Below, one piece after another: positions 49,151-61,900 of a stretch of DNA of 64,000 nt. The DNA is from Phoenix dactylifera. Lineage: Eukaryota; Streptophyta; Magnoliopsida; Arecales; Arecaceae. The stretch's first letter is position 1; the number at the start of each line of letters is the position of its first letter. The notes beneath the pieces were generated by a model. The model worked only from the letters and a program-made list of their open reading frames with translations. It made no database searches and was not told where the DNA came from. A program made the position numbers and the translations under genes. Where the stretch lies: contig NW_024067666.1 of NCBI RefSeq assembly GCF_009389715.1, positions 3,327,001 to 3,391,000 on the forward strand. The letters run 5' to 3'.

Positions 49151-49414
49151 CCGTCTTAGATAGCTCCAGATGATGACACTGAATTGGCTTCCAATCCTGT
49201 GTCACAAGGGTATAAAGATGGTCCTTTGATGGGATGGCTTTATTAGATTCCTTGTTAGGCTAGTCTCCATCATCTGCAACGGTATTATGTCCTTCCAACC
49301 TACTTTAGCGACAACTACAGGCAGCAGTGCTTTTATTCACCTAAACAAAGTTGTTTTCGTGAATCACTGAACATGAACCAATCAAGCGCTTTTTTTTCAT
49401 ATCACCAATTATAA

Positions 49415-49520
49415 TAAATGATGCATATAATTTGTTATAAATGCTTGTATTTATGTATATTTATATATATTTCAACATGATGTATATAATTTGTTATACA
49501 TGCTTGTTTTTATGTATGCA
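49415..49520. repeat. Tandem duplication, two units of about 58 bp
   Basis: Two units begin ATGATGCATATAATTTG and ATGATGTATATAATTTG and share TTATA(A/C)ATGCTTGT(A/T)TTTATGTAT. The second unit is shorter. Confidence 0.65.
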
Positions 49521-49795
49521 CGGGACAATGCATCCATTTTGTCTACCCCTGGCATCATCACCTTAGAGAATTAATGCTACAGCATGATGCCATTCATAAT
49601 TGGATGGCTTATGGCTTAGAGAAAAACATGGAATGGTAGTTGCTAAACCCAGAAACTTAAGAAACATTGATCATAAGGTTATTGGTGGACCAACTTGAGC
49701 CCAAAGGGAAAGAAGGAAAAGGGGTCAAAGTAGAAGATAGAAATGATGTTGTTTGAGTAAAATTCTATGTAGATATTATATCTCCTACGGCATGT

Positions 49796-49932
49796 ACCAT
49801 ATGGCTGTGCATACCATCAATTATAGCCTCTTATTTTTATAGACCTCATTCATCAAATGCTCTTCTTGATACATCGCTATAAAAATGAGCGATTGTAATT
49901 GATGGCATGCATAGCCACGTGATGCATATGGT
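49796..49932. mobile_element. Foldback (inverted-repeat) element
   Basis: Arm 1 (49796-49842, ACCATATGG to TTTTTATAG) is the reverse complement of arm 2 (49877-49932, CTATAAAAATGAG to GCATATGGT). Arm 2 carries about 9 extra bases and a few substitutions. The loop is about 34 bp. This could be a small foldback MITE or the core of a larger one. No clear target-site duplication was found. Confidence 0.55.
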
Positions 49933-50200
49933 GTAAAATATAATTTTTTCTATACGGCATCAAGTTGTACAAAATGCTGATGCCATTGCCCAACCACATC
50001 AGACCAAATGAGCCAGCAGGGACAGAGGACCAGCTAATGTTGTTTCACGGCGAGAGCACCTCAACGGGCAAAAAAGGGACAGGGCCAAATGGGCCCCAAA
50101 AGCAACAACCATAGTGGTTGGTGGGTTTAACTCTACATCCCCCCTAAACCCCACACATGGGGACCTGGGGTATACAACTATACATGGGTTTGTGACCGTT

Positions 50201-50208
50201 TATAAAGG
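50201..50208 (+). promoter_or_regulatory. Candidate TATA box of the X8 protein gene
   Basis: TATAAAGG lies about 250 bp upstream of the start codon, in a context less AT-rich than most of the window. Confidence 0.5.
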
Positions 50209-50364
50209 CACAACCAAAGGGCGAGGATAGCTCGCTTCCCAAAGGACACCTCCACAGAGAAGCAGATAAACAATACAGTGGGTAAAAAATGAAGGCCTGC
50301 GCACATACAGACAGATAAAACCAGCACCCCCCCACACCCTTCTGCCACATCCCTCACATCTAGC

Positions 50365-50457
50365 TTCACTCATCTCTCTCTCTCTCTGTGAGCACTTCAC
50401 TCACCTCTTTCACTCATCTCTCTCTCTTTGGGAGCACTTCACTCATCTCTTTCAGTC
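50365..50457 (+). repeat. CT-rich tandem repeats in the 5' leader of the X8 gene
   Basis: A unit built on CACTCATCTCTCTCTCT, then GGGAGCACTTC or GTGAGCACTTC, is repeated two to three times directly before the ATG. It lies in the predicted 5' UTR. Confidence 0.7.
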
Positions 50458-52229
50458 ATGGCAACTACACTGGTAATGGTGCTCATGTTGGCCATGATAG
50501 GTGGATCAGGTAAGCTTATGTTTTTAAGAGATTGATTTGTTTAATTAACTATTATTAATGTTCTCTTTTTTTATTGCATTTTTCTCTCTTTCTTGAGTGT
50601 ATAGTGCCTTAAAAGAACCAAGCTGGCTGTTTCTAATCATTCCCAAGCACAGGATCAGTAACCTTCTTTCACTTCCCTAAGACATCTTCTATCTGTTGTT
50701 TATGTCCTGGTATTTCTTTTGCTTTACTTGAATTTTCAGTTATTGAGGGAAGATGTACAACTCGAACTTACATCAGCTCCAATATTGAAACTCACCTATA
50801 GTTTTACCTTTTCTTTCTTTTTTCCTCCTTTTTCCTTGCTTCTCTGTGTATTTTGAGGACAGGGAGGGGGCTGACTGCTGAGGGACTCCATGTCGGTTAA
50901 ATCGATGTATCTGCATTTTTTCCTTGTCTGCTTGGACAAATAATGGATTTCCAGAGAGCATATTTGTAGAAATGAATGGTTCCTTTTCTTAAGTAGCTTT
51001 ACATATTATGTGAATTTTCCCATGCAGCAGGCAATATCTTCTTCCCCTCTACCTTATGCTCTTGTTTTGGTAAATGAGCTAAAAGTGTTCTTTTGTGTGG
51101 TGGTAGATGCTGCTTGGTGTGTTTGCAAGTCTGATCAGGGTAGCGCTGCTCTACAGAAGGCATTGGACTATGCTTGTGGAGCTGGGGCTGACTGCAGACC
51201 CATTCAACAAAATGGGATTTGCTACAATCCCAATACAGTGGTTGCCCATTGCTCTTATGCTGTCAACAGCTACTACCAGAAAAAAGGGCAGGCTCAACAG
51301 GCTTGTGACTTTTCAGGCACTGCCACCATCACTTCAACAGACCCAAGTAAGTCTCCAGGCCTCCCACCACTTTGACACCTACAAATACAAGCAAAAATAC
51401 CCTATTTTACCAATTAACCTTTGTCCTGTGGCTTCCAGGTTCCACTGGTTGCACATACCCTAAAGGCAACAGGTAAATTTTCTTTGCCCTTTGATAAAAT
51501 CATTGACACCATCTTTGATTCAATATCTGCTCTCCTTTCAAATGAAAGCCAGCTTTTGCCCTATGACTTGGTTTTCTTTATTAAATATTTAATCTTTTGC
51601 TTTCTTAGGGCTCTTTGGGTTCTCAGCCTCCTATATATCTTTCCTCCATCTATATTTTGTTGGGTTGCTGCATTGATCATGTTTTTAATCTTATAAAAGG
51701 AAATAAAAGTCTTCATTTTGATCTCTATTCTAGTAGGCCTGGAGAGAAATCTCATCTCCCTGAGTTCTTTTATCCTCCAAGTGGCTCTTTCTGCCATCTT
51801 ATTTTAATCATACGGATTCTTTCTTCTTTTTCTCCATTGCTTGGGTACAAGAAAATATTCTAAAATCCTTAAAAAAAGACTTGCTTCCTAGTTCCTTGCA
51901 ATACTTATTTTGCTTGTATTAGTTATGTACCAAATTTGCTCGCAATACTAAATTTCTTTCCCCCCTTCTTTTCTTTCCTCAGTTCTGCAGGCACAAGCAC
52001 TACACCAAGCACCCCAACCACCCCCAGCACAGGAACCACCTCAGGCACAACACCCAGCACCTTCAGCCCACCCTCCAGCACTGGGACAGGAGGAGTTTTG
52101 GGAGGACTGGGCCCCTCAGGAAATACCATTTCTACTGAGGGCAGTGATGGTGGCTTCCCCTCGAAGGCCGGGATGGGCCCTCTCCTCCTTACCATCATGT
52201 TCTCAGGCATGGTTTTGTTGAAGAGTTGA
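50458..52229 (+). CDS. X8-domain GPI-anchored plasmodesmata callose-binding protein (PDCB-like)
   Basis: Exons 50458..50509, 51107..51346, 51439..51472 and 51983..52229 encode 190 residues. Residues 1-17 are a hydrophobic signal peptide, encoded almost alone by the 52-nt first exon. The X8 domain follows: WCVCKSDQGSAALQKALDYA, then cysteines at about 41, 47, 56, 66 and 84, with NGICYNPNTV and the YYQ motif. Residues from about 100 to 155 are Ser/Thr/Pro/Gly-rich. The C terminus is hydrophobic (MGPLLLTIMFSGMVLL), as expected for GPI attachment. Known relatives bind callose at the neck of plasmodesmata and limit cell-to-cell movement. The location here is inferred from the family. X8 proteins fused to glucanases exist, but no GH17 domain is present. 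Confidence 0.93.
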
Positions 52230-54800
52230 TTACAAGCTAGAGGCCAGATCTTGAGTGATCCTACAGTAGGAAATTGGAGGACCAAATCATCTAGAGACAT
52301 TCCAACTCTAGGGTTTGTTTCTTTTCCTTAGTGGACAACAGAGAGTTTTGATTCCATATGTTGGGCGTTGGCATGGAATGGTGGGCTTGGCTGTCCTCTA
52401 CAGACACTAGTTCTTTTCTTTCTAAATCCAGAGAAGCAGAAATTAATTAATTGACTTAGTATATGGGTTTCCTTCTCTGCTAGGGCTCCATGTGCTGTCA
52501 CCAATGAGTATATGTTATTATCTCCTGCTGTTTTCGTATGTTGTGACTTGTCTTATTATATATATATTAATGCTATTATGCATCTGGACAGTAGTCTAAT
52601 TCTCTCTTTTAGTGTATAAAAGAAGGTGCTGGAAATCAAACTAAACAAAGCAAAGCTTTGCTAAAGAAACATAAAGTTGGTTTAAGGAAGAAGAAAAGTT
52701 GATTCATACAGGTTGCAAGAAAAGGAATATGGGGTATATTTATATGTTAGTGTGCCTGCAACTATATTTTAACATGGGGAGATATTTAACTACCAGAAAA
52801 GAAAATAAAAAAGAGAAATATTTATATCTCAGAGTTTTAAAAGTTTTAATATGTTATCAACTTAGGTTTGTTTAGAATTTTCTTGCACCCGCTCCATTTA
52901 TTTGGATCCTTGTGCATTCTGGCTTTTACTTGTGCGATGGTGAAATAAGGTATATTATGGGGTGATTAAAATTAGAATCTGATAATATGCTGCATCTTTG
53001 GACATACATACTTGATAGAAAGCAGTAAGAGGTCTCCCTTTCCTTTCTTAAAGTTAGGAGGGTCAAAAAGGTGAAACAAAGAAAAAGGAGCTAGGCTTGG
53101 AATAAATTCACTAAATGTTGCTCTACGAACCTCAGAATCTCAGACCTTGAGGCTTGAGCTAAGCCTTCCTTCCATTCATAAGAAGAGCTAAGGCTTGGTA
53201 TCTCCATGACTACATGTTCTTATCCGTCTAGGATGCACATGACATTGTCAAGCCTCTAGTCATTTACCATTCACAAAATACAGTATTTGGAAATCTTCAT
53301 GTATCTATCTTTCATGTAATTTTAAGTTTACAGAGGAGAGTTATAATTTGGTCATAGATAAGAGGGGTCAGAGAAATGGGACTAGGTGGTTCAGAGTAAC
53401 CCAATATGATTTAAAGCTTTTAGCTGGTCAAAATACATTAGGTCTTTGTGGTTATGAGCAGCAACCTTAGGAACCATGAGCTATTTATTGATTGGCTAGC
53501 ATAAGGTCCCCACCCATGGGATCTTCCATTCTCAAATACTGTCTCAGGTTTCCATCATCCTGGAAACTTCCCACTGGATTTGATCACAAATCACGTGAAA
53601 TTGCTTCCCCTTGCATAGGAACCAATGGTGAAATTAGATCACTACATAATTTTTACCAAGGAAATACAAGCAAGAGGGCTCCTCTTTGACTGTTGAACAA
53701 GAATGGGTAATTTAAAGTTAGGAACTTCAGTGTTTAAGTTAATTATGAGTTCTTCTACAGACAAGAGTGTGCATAATAAATCAGTGAGACCACAAGTAGA
53801 GTGGGACATGGCAACATTTCTATCATGTAACAAAATATATGAGGCCAGAGTACGCCTAAACATCAGTAGCAAAATAGTAGATATGGTAATGTGAAAGATT
53901 GTTAAAGAAATTAAATGACAGTTAAGCTGAAGAGCACAATATGACAAGATTTTTTTGAGCAAAAACATGGTACAATAAAATAGGACAGATTACCAACTCT
54001 CATGTTTAACTCCAACAGGCTTGAATCTGGAAAGGATAATGCAGTTGTAGCTGTAAAGATAAATTACCCATTAAAGAGCAACTTTGAGGTTATGCAGTCA
54101 AAAATAACAAGTGAATTCAGGAGCAATCAAGCTCAAGTAGTTTTCATAAAATAGGCAAGACTTATCCATACTTACAGTCCTGTTAAGAATAACTACAGCT
54201 ACAAAGAAGATGGCTTTGGGAAATGAGAAATAGGACTTCTTAGAAAAAAAATCATTAAAACAAATGAGCCTGCATATGAGAAAATATATTTCTCATTTAC
54301 TTACATTGCTCCTGTCAAAGTAGGATCAGAAAGACACCCTAGTGAAGGCTAAAGCATCAATCAAGACACTTGGAACAGCAGAACATGTAGTCAACCAAAG
54401 AAATATAAAATAAAATGATTTAAAAATGTTCCAAAACAGTCATTTAAAGAAATAAAGATCTAAACCAATCAAAAAAAATGATTATCAATATTCCCACACA
54501 CTTAAGTGTTTAATAAGAGTATCAATCAACAGGTGTACCATTCCCAAATTACTTGGATTAGATAATCTCACCCCAATGACAGATCGTCTTAGATGTCCAA
54601 TCAAAGCAAATATGTTAGCAGGGATACTTCCCAAAAAAACGGTGTATGAAATAAGAGCCAGATAATAGTGTGATATGGTGACAGTCAGCAGTTACAGCAG
54701 ATATCTGAAGTAAAAATGTGGAGACTTTCATGTGCAAATTATCTCCAATTCACGAATCAAATTGCTTAGAGAAGGTGTAGGCCACTAAATCTTGTAAGAA
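52230..54800. other. 3' UTR of the X8 gene and intergenic DNA
   Basis: The 3' UTR probably ends before about 52600. The rest is AT-rich with no recognised exon on either strand. Confidence 0.4.
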
Positions 54801-57239
54801 GAGGACTGACTTTCTTTGACGTTTCTTTCAGGGGTCACAAGTTTAACAAACACTCCTTAAAGTGCGAAACTCTATGCATGAAACAGAATAGCTTGAGCTG
54901 TTCTATGCTGCCTACTTTGAGTCCCTCCAGACTTATAACAGTTAGTAAAAGGTCTGAATGACATGCAGAATGCCTCTGAATCTGGGAAATTCTTTCTGCA
55001 AAAAAAAAAAGACAAAACAAAAAGAAAATTTATCCTGCAGACTGGCTAATTCATCCTTATTTCAATCCAAAACGCTAAAAGTGACAAATCTGCTCTTTAG
55101 AATTTCCATGATATTTTGGCTATTAGCAGGCCATTTCAACTTGTTTTCAGCCCTATTTAAAGCCAAAATAAGACCCATGCAAAGCCTAAAAACCAGTGAC
55201 CGCTTGCAGCTAGTTTTGTCGACATTTCTTCTCCACCTATATCTTGGACAGGCATGTGACAGCTAGTGAATGAAGGTAAGAGCACAATGAGCTTCATGTC
55301 CTGCAAGTATCACATATCCAACTAGGATAGCAACGTTCAGATTGTTAGCCCATTCATTCTAACCTGTTCATAAAAGATATCCACTGGTAATTGCAGGGAT
55401 GCTAAATTCAACATTTCCAACCATACACGATCATACAGACTAGTTTCTCATGTTAATAAAAACACTGGTCAAAGGACCAAAGGATTTGGCAATTGATGAA
55501 ATACAAAGTGAAGCAGAGCCGGCTGCATTGTTCATGTCCTATATTTTACCTTTATGGCAAAGGTAAAATACAAAAAGTCAGAGATTGAAAGATATCATTA
55601 AGCATGAAATAAGGGGTTAACTCAAACATAAAGATATGAAGATAATGAATGGATCACTTAGGCTACTAGAAGAGATATTACTAAATCATCTTTCGCTGTT
55701 GAAGAACATCTGAACCAGGAGCTGTCTTTCTTTTCCTTTTTTTTTTTTTTTGAGCAAAATGGTGGAAGAGTCCACCACATATTTCAATATAATGAAATAA
55801 GTACAAAGAGGAGAGAAACAGGAAAGAAAATTTTGGAGAGCAGGTGTTATCAACTCAAAACCATGATAAAGTTAATGAAGAGAGTTGAACATATGGGGGA
55901 TCAACAATGGACAGTTGAGTTATATGCAAGTCATTGGCATATCCTGGGTTATGACCAAAATTGGAGTCTAGTTTTGTGACTACAGTGACTCAAAGGTGGG
56001 CACAAAGAGGATGAATTATAAACCAGTGTGTAATGTCTAGTTTCCAATCCCAGAGCCATGCAGATACATATTAGTTTTATGACAGTGTGATCGCTAAACG
56101 ATTACTGCCAATGTATTAACTTTTCTTTAAGGTTTTATCTAAAGCAAACCAAGATAAAAGATTGCATCATGTATGGTCCAATGGTTTTGATATGACCATG
56201 AGAATACTGGTCTACGCTCCATCCATCTATGAAGTGTAGGAAAGCATCAAAAGGTCTGAATGAAGTCGTCGCTCCATAATGGCGGACTCCACAAACATCT
56301 TATTCTCTACTTCTTCTTAAATCACTCATTAAAAACTGATCCATTGTCATTTCATTTGGCAATTCTGCTTAGTTCCATGATTTCACTATACTAAACTGTA
56401 GCATGTAACATCTTCTTGATTAGTTTCATGAACTACTAAACACCTATTAATTGAAAACAATGCAACAACATATAAGAGAACTCAAATCAATAGATAATTT
56501 ACATAAAATTTTCTTCTCATATTTTCTTGGAGGGCACAGAAAAAAGTAAACTGATAATAGCTCAGGAGATATCCATTGAGCGTGAAAAGAATTTAAAATT
56601 CATGAAGCATATTGATTCTAGAAAAATCTTTGATATAGCTACCACCAAATAGAAAAGACCTTTCTAAATGATTGAGACACTAGGGCTGAAAACGGGTCGA
56701 ATAATATCTGACCGTAACAGTTGGATCTGAATCTGAATCTGGATATATATATATATATATTGCCAGATTCAGATTTTGAGAATTTTTCTGATAAGGATCC
56801 GGATATACAGTAGAAAAAATATATCTAAATATCTCTTAAATCTAGGATCAAAACCATAACCTTTTAATTGGTTAAGTAATACGCAACCACGAGGACAGAA
56901 CTCGGTGCTATTTTATAATGATAGTTTATTATACTCGTAGAATTAATTCTTTTCATGAAAAAATGAATCCTATTTTGCCCTTTGATAAAAATGAAAAATA
57001 AAAAAACCTAGAGTATCTCTAAAGGTTTGTAGTTTACAAACATTAAGAAATCAACAACTTCTATACATTCCAAAATTTATTCGTAATTTTTTCTTACAAA
57101 CTTTCTAAAAATAGATAATTCATGGTTATTTTTCATTTACGCCCCGATTAAACAAATTTATCAATACCGCTATTCAAAAACCTGATTGAAAGAGAAGATT
57201 AGCACAACCAGTGGTTATGAAAAATCTGATTGAAACAGA
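54801..57239 (-). other. Stretch that may hold unrecognised minus-strand exons
   Basis: Downstream (minus direction) of the GC-rich segment at 57240-57520 there are splice-like segments. Near 55725-55690 the minus strand has an acceptor-like GACAG followed by a short open frame PGSDVLQQRKMI and a stop. Near 54850-54985 another open stretch follows TTCTGCAG. I recognise no family and cannot join them. They could belong to an unannotated gene or a non-coding RNA. Confidence 0.25.
56684..56810. mobile_element. Diverged relative of the 35.85-kb TIR element
   Basis: It starts TAGGGCTGAAAACGGGTCGA, matching the terminus of the 35851 element, and continues with CTGAATCTGGATAT and GGATCCGGATATACAG motifs. 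The right terminus was not found, so it appears truncated or strongly diverged. Confidence 0.45.
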
Positions 57240-57520
57240 TTTATCAATGCCGCCATCATCGCCCTCGGATCGATTCCCAATCGATCGAAGTCTACAGCTG
57301 AAACACCGGAAATAATTCCAACCTGTAGTTATGAGAAGCCGTGACTGGAGAAAGCGAGTCGCCGGAGTCCCGATCAACGTCGGGATCAACTCCTGGCCTT
57401 CCTCGAGAGCCGGAGCGGGCGTGGAATGAAACGGCGGCAAACTGACCGAAAGAGGGTTGGAAATGCGGATTAAAGCCCAGGGAGAACCAAGGGTCCGGGA
57501 TGCGGAGAACTCGGAATTTT
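57240..57520 (-). promoter_or_regulatory. GC-rich promoter-like or first-exon segment (minus strand)
   Basis: GC content rises sharply here against AT-rich flanks. On the minus strand the segment reads like a plant 5' leader and meets a possible donor ACAG/GTTGGA. No ATG-led frame is convincing. It looks like the 5' end of a minus-strand transcript running left. Confidence 0.35.
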
Positions 57521-58640
57521 AGCCCATAGAACTTGGCCCGGCTATCGCTGATGTGATTTGGGGCGACTTCAATTGAGTTGATAGTGGCATGTTAGTATTT
57601 AAGCTGATTTGTTTGGAGTTTGACCTGACAGTATATCTCCCCAAAAAATAGTCAATAGTAGATCATATAATAGTTATCATATAAATATGTAAAGAAAAAG
57701 TAAAAAATATTATAGATATGGGGCTAGTCAAAATCACTTTAATATTTTATTGGATCTAAATAATCATTTATAAACTTATTCTTAACTTATCCAACAATGG
57801 TATGCCATCTGCTCATTCTCCGCAATCGACAAAGCTAAGCAAAACTAGCTCAAATAATAAAGTTCTATATTTCGTGTACGTTGTGAGATAAAATTACTAT
57901 GGATAGAAAAGCAATAAGGGTAAATTTCTACGTAACACGTTATCAGAATTGGATATGTTCGGAAGCATAGGTTAACCTATACTTAAAACCCAAAACCTAG
58001 GCCTAATTATATCATATACAATGCATCTATTTGTCTCCATTATTGGCATGGATGCTATCTAGCTAATCCATGCTTGAATATTGTTTCCCAAGTAGGCAAT
58101 TCATTATTACTTTCTATTTTCATATGAAATTTCCTAAAATAGGTTACACAAATACCAACAATAATGACGATAACATGCTAACTCATCTATCAATTTCAAA
58201 TTTATTCAAACAAAATCGAAAGTTTACTTGTTATAGCTTTTGAGCTTTTCTCAATTGCAGGACATTTATAGTCCTCTTTCAGTAGTCTCCACTACCACAA
58301 CTTTGTAGCCTTCCTTAGTTTTGAAATTAGTCCACTTTTTTGTAGATACATGTGTATTTAGTCTTTTTTTGTAGATACATATATTGACAAGCCTGGTTTT
58401 TTTTATTCAACACAGATAAACAAAATTGAAAATAAAAAATTACAGTAATATCAAATAGAATATAAAAACAAAAATATACTCAGAGTAAAGTTCCGCTCTG
58501 CAGCTATTAGCCTATTACTTGTCCTTAGTTGAGCTGATTGCAGCTCAGTTTAATACTCTGGAAAATTTTAATAATAAAAGATGGAAATAAGAAAAAAAGA
58601 GGATGACAGCCATTTTACTGCCTCCTTCGGGCTCAGGTGC
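57521..58640. other. AT-rich intergenic stretch, no gene seen
   Basis: No exon, RNA gene or element terminus is recognised. Confidence 0.45.
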
Positions 58641-58937
58641 ATCTCATCCGCCAATTGCAATGATTTGGATAGGCATCTAAATGTATAAGAAAATCAGACG
58701 GCTATGGAATGACGAATGAGTTGATTTCCTTCAGATCCAAATCCAACGGCTGTCGCACCACGGACCTATGATGGGCCGCACCGTTACGGTGTCCATCACT
58801 TTCCGGTGAAAATTAAAGCCCGCAGGAGGACGCAGGCAGGTCATTTGATCCGAGGTCGCGGGCTCTCCTTATCGGCCCCTCTCCCGGCGGCAGGCGCTTT
58901 CTAGGGTTTCAGAGAAGACCTCATCTTTGCGGCAGCG
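58640..58937 (+). promoter_or_regulatory. Promoter and leader of the ATP synthase gamma gene
   Basis: GC-rich sequence with a telo-box-like CTAGGGTTT at 58901-58909, 29 bp before the ATG. This is the arrangement common in plant genes for mitochondrial and ribosomal proteins. Confidence 0.5.
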
Positions 58938-61900
58938 ATGGCGATGGCGGCTCTGAGAAGAGAGGGGAGGCGCTTCCTCCTCTCGCCCATCTCACCCAAT
59001 CCTTCTACTGCCGCTCGATCCGCGATGCTCTCGGAGTAAGATCACATTGATTCGCCCTTGGTCTCCGTGAGATTTCGGAATTGTTTGGAGTTTATTAGAG
59101 AGAGATCCTTAGAAGTTTTCTTAATGCTTCGTTTTGATATAGATCTTTTGCTTGCGAGATGAAATAGTTCTTGATTGATTGACTTGGTCATGACTTGATT
59201 AATGGAGAATTTTTAGCATCTAGCCCAAATCAAATGGTTATATAAAGAACCACGGAAGTAGTAGGAGACGATTTGTTTTTGTTTGTTGTTCTTTTTTTTG
59301 TAACTGGGTAAAGGAAACTGATTGGCACGAACACCAATCGACTCTATTAAAACTATTTTTTCATCCCATCGAGCTGATTTATGAGATGTTTGATGCCGCT
59401 GAACCACGTTATCTTTTTATATAAAGATCGATATCCATATTTTTGGAATAGGATGTTTTATTAAGAGGCTGCCTGGGTGAGACACTGGATCCATTTCCAC
59501 ACATAATGAAAGGGAAGGCCTTGCTCATTTCTCATTTTTGATATTATTTGAAATCAACTCTTAAGTGGCATTTGGTATTTTATTTTCTTTTATTTTTCTT
59601 TTCAAAATAATGCTGCTGGTCCATTGGTTTTTGGGCAACCACTCTCCAAGAAGCTTAGATGCCAACTTTGATGGGTGTGACTCCATTGTCACCATGTTTA
59701 TGCTCCATTACACAAAGAATCACAGAAATTTGATGTTTGAATCGAAGAATAATTCAAAAGCTTCCTATGTGTACCTCCAGCGGTAGTTTTTTGTTAATAA
59801 AGTTGACGTGGTAGATATTGTTGTTAGTCAATGGAGGCTAAGAGATACAAGAATGTCCTTACCAAAGATGCGAATCTTATTCTGGCTCTTTCCTTTAGAG
59901 ATTTTATGTGAATTTTCACTCGTTCACCCTTTCTGAGACTTCTGAGATCTTTTCAGCTTAATGCCTATTGATTCTTAGCTCTCTCCCTCTTTACTTTATT
60001 TTTGAAAGTGTTGGTCAACTTGTATACTTTTAGAGTTGTGGGTATAGTGTTTTGATCATTGAGTCTTGATAACTATGGTCTTAGTTGTTTCGATAAAATA
60101 TTGTGGAGTCATACTTTATGATTGAAAATAGAATGAAATCAAGGTGACAAATTATCATAAAGAAATGAATCTTGAAAGTTTTATTGTCTCAATGGTGAGC
60201 AAGCACAAACTTCCTTTTATTTTTTCCTTTTCCTCTCAATAGTCAACTGTCAAAAGAACAAATACAGTTTGCTAATGTGAAGTAAACAAGGGGGGAAGCA
60301 CACATGTAGTGGGGTTGGAATGAGCAAGTAAATTTACACATTGATAGGGTTAATGTTGCTATGCAGGATGACCGTTTGAGCCTTTGAGTGTTAGGTCTTG
60401 TTTCTATCCACTATTTCATTATCAACTTTTATAGTTCTAAGTTCCATCAACTACACTACGTGAATGTTAGCATGGACAAATGTAGCAGAAAGATGAAGGT
60501 TCAATTAGTATATATGAGGTGTAATATTCCTTGAATGCTAACAAATTCTTAAAATGATGGTGCAAATTTTTTGGTAGACTTGGTCAGCATTGATTTTTTT
60601 TGTTCCTTATAAAACTTCATGATTTGTTCATATTATTGTCATGATTATCTCTATTCAAATTTCATTAGTCTAGTCAATCTTAATTGATCTACTGTGGACC
60701 GTTGCTTGGTTATTATTATTATTTTTATTATATGCCTTTTCACAATAGTAACATGAAGCTGTATTTCAGAGACTTGAGCCCGTTAGGCACTCGATCCATT
60801 TCAACTCAAGTAGGTGAGAACCCTGTGATTCTTGATTACTGCATTTTCCCCTTCTACATAGTTAGATCATGCTTTTATAGGACTGACTATGGGCCATTTA
60901 ATTGTGTATGTTTCTATTTGTGCCTTGCAGTCAGAAACCGGATGAAAAGTGTTAAGAATATTCAAAAGATTACAAAGGCTATGAAAATGGTTGCGGCATC
61001 GAAGTTACGGGCCGTTCAGTCGAGAACTGAAAATTCACGTGGCCTGTGGCAGCCTTTTACTGCACTTCTTGGGGATACCCCTAGTATGTTTCTCACTTCC
61101 ATTTTTCCAACGGGCAGATGCTTTTAGAGGTTTTAACATCTTTTTTTTTTGATGCAGTTATTTTTTTTTTTCAACAAATGCTTCCCTCCTCCTTGCCACA
61201 ATTTTTTTCTTTTCCTACAAATAAATAATCTTATTGGAAATAATGGAATATTAATGTTTAGGGAAAATAGGATCGGTAATGTGGGAAGCTTTGATCAGCT
61301 CTCCAAACAACCAAATATTTGTGATAGGAGAAAGGCTTTAGTGTTTTATTTTAATGTGTATCTATTATCCTAACAATAATGCCACCTCTCCTGACATATA
61401 CCTGCTAGTGAGGCATGTTTGTCTTTGCATGCTTTCCATCCCTCTAACTTTGTATTTGCATTTTGCCATTCTGTTTGCATGCCCTGCATCTGGGCATTTT
61501 TCAACTCATTTGGCCAGGGTAGGTAAATGGTTAGAGCATGTGTTTGTTAACCATGAGATCGAAGGTTCAAGCTTGCTCCTCCAGTGCTTATAATTTATTC
61601 AAATGGGTCTCACCCGTTTCTTCTCTTAGAAAATATAATCACATGCATAGCATGCCACTGATTAGTTTGATTGTGGTTTGAGATGCCCCATTACACTCCA
61701 CAACACCAACCCCCTCTTCTCCTTTCTTCACCTTCTCTCTGCTCTGCCTTTCCTCTCCATTTATCTTCTCTATTATCAAAACCAATGGTCATATTTTCTA
61801 CTCATTTTTGCCTCTCATGTTTTATGGATATGGAAGCAAAGGTGTCTGGAAGCATCAAATAAGTTCTCGTTCTTCTCTTTATTAGCTTTTATTTAGTGCA

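Noticed and set aside
53492-53968. Overlapping frames on both strands that look weakly protein-like
   Set aside because: No known motif, no flanking splice signals that fit, and stops in the frame that reads best by eye.
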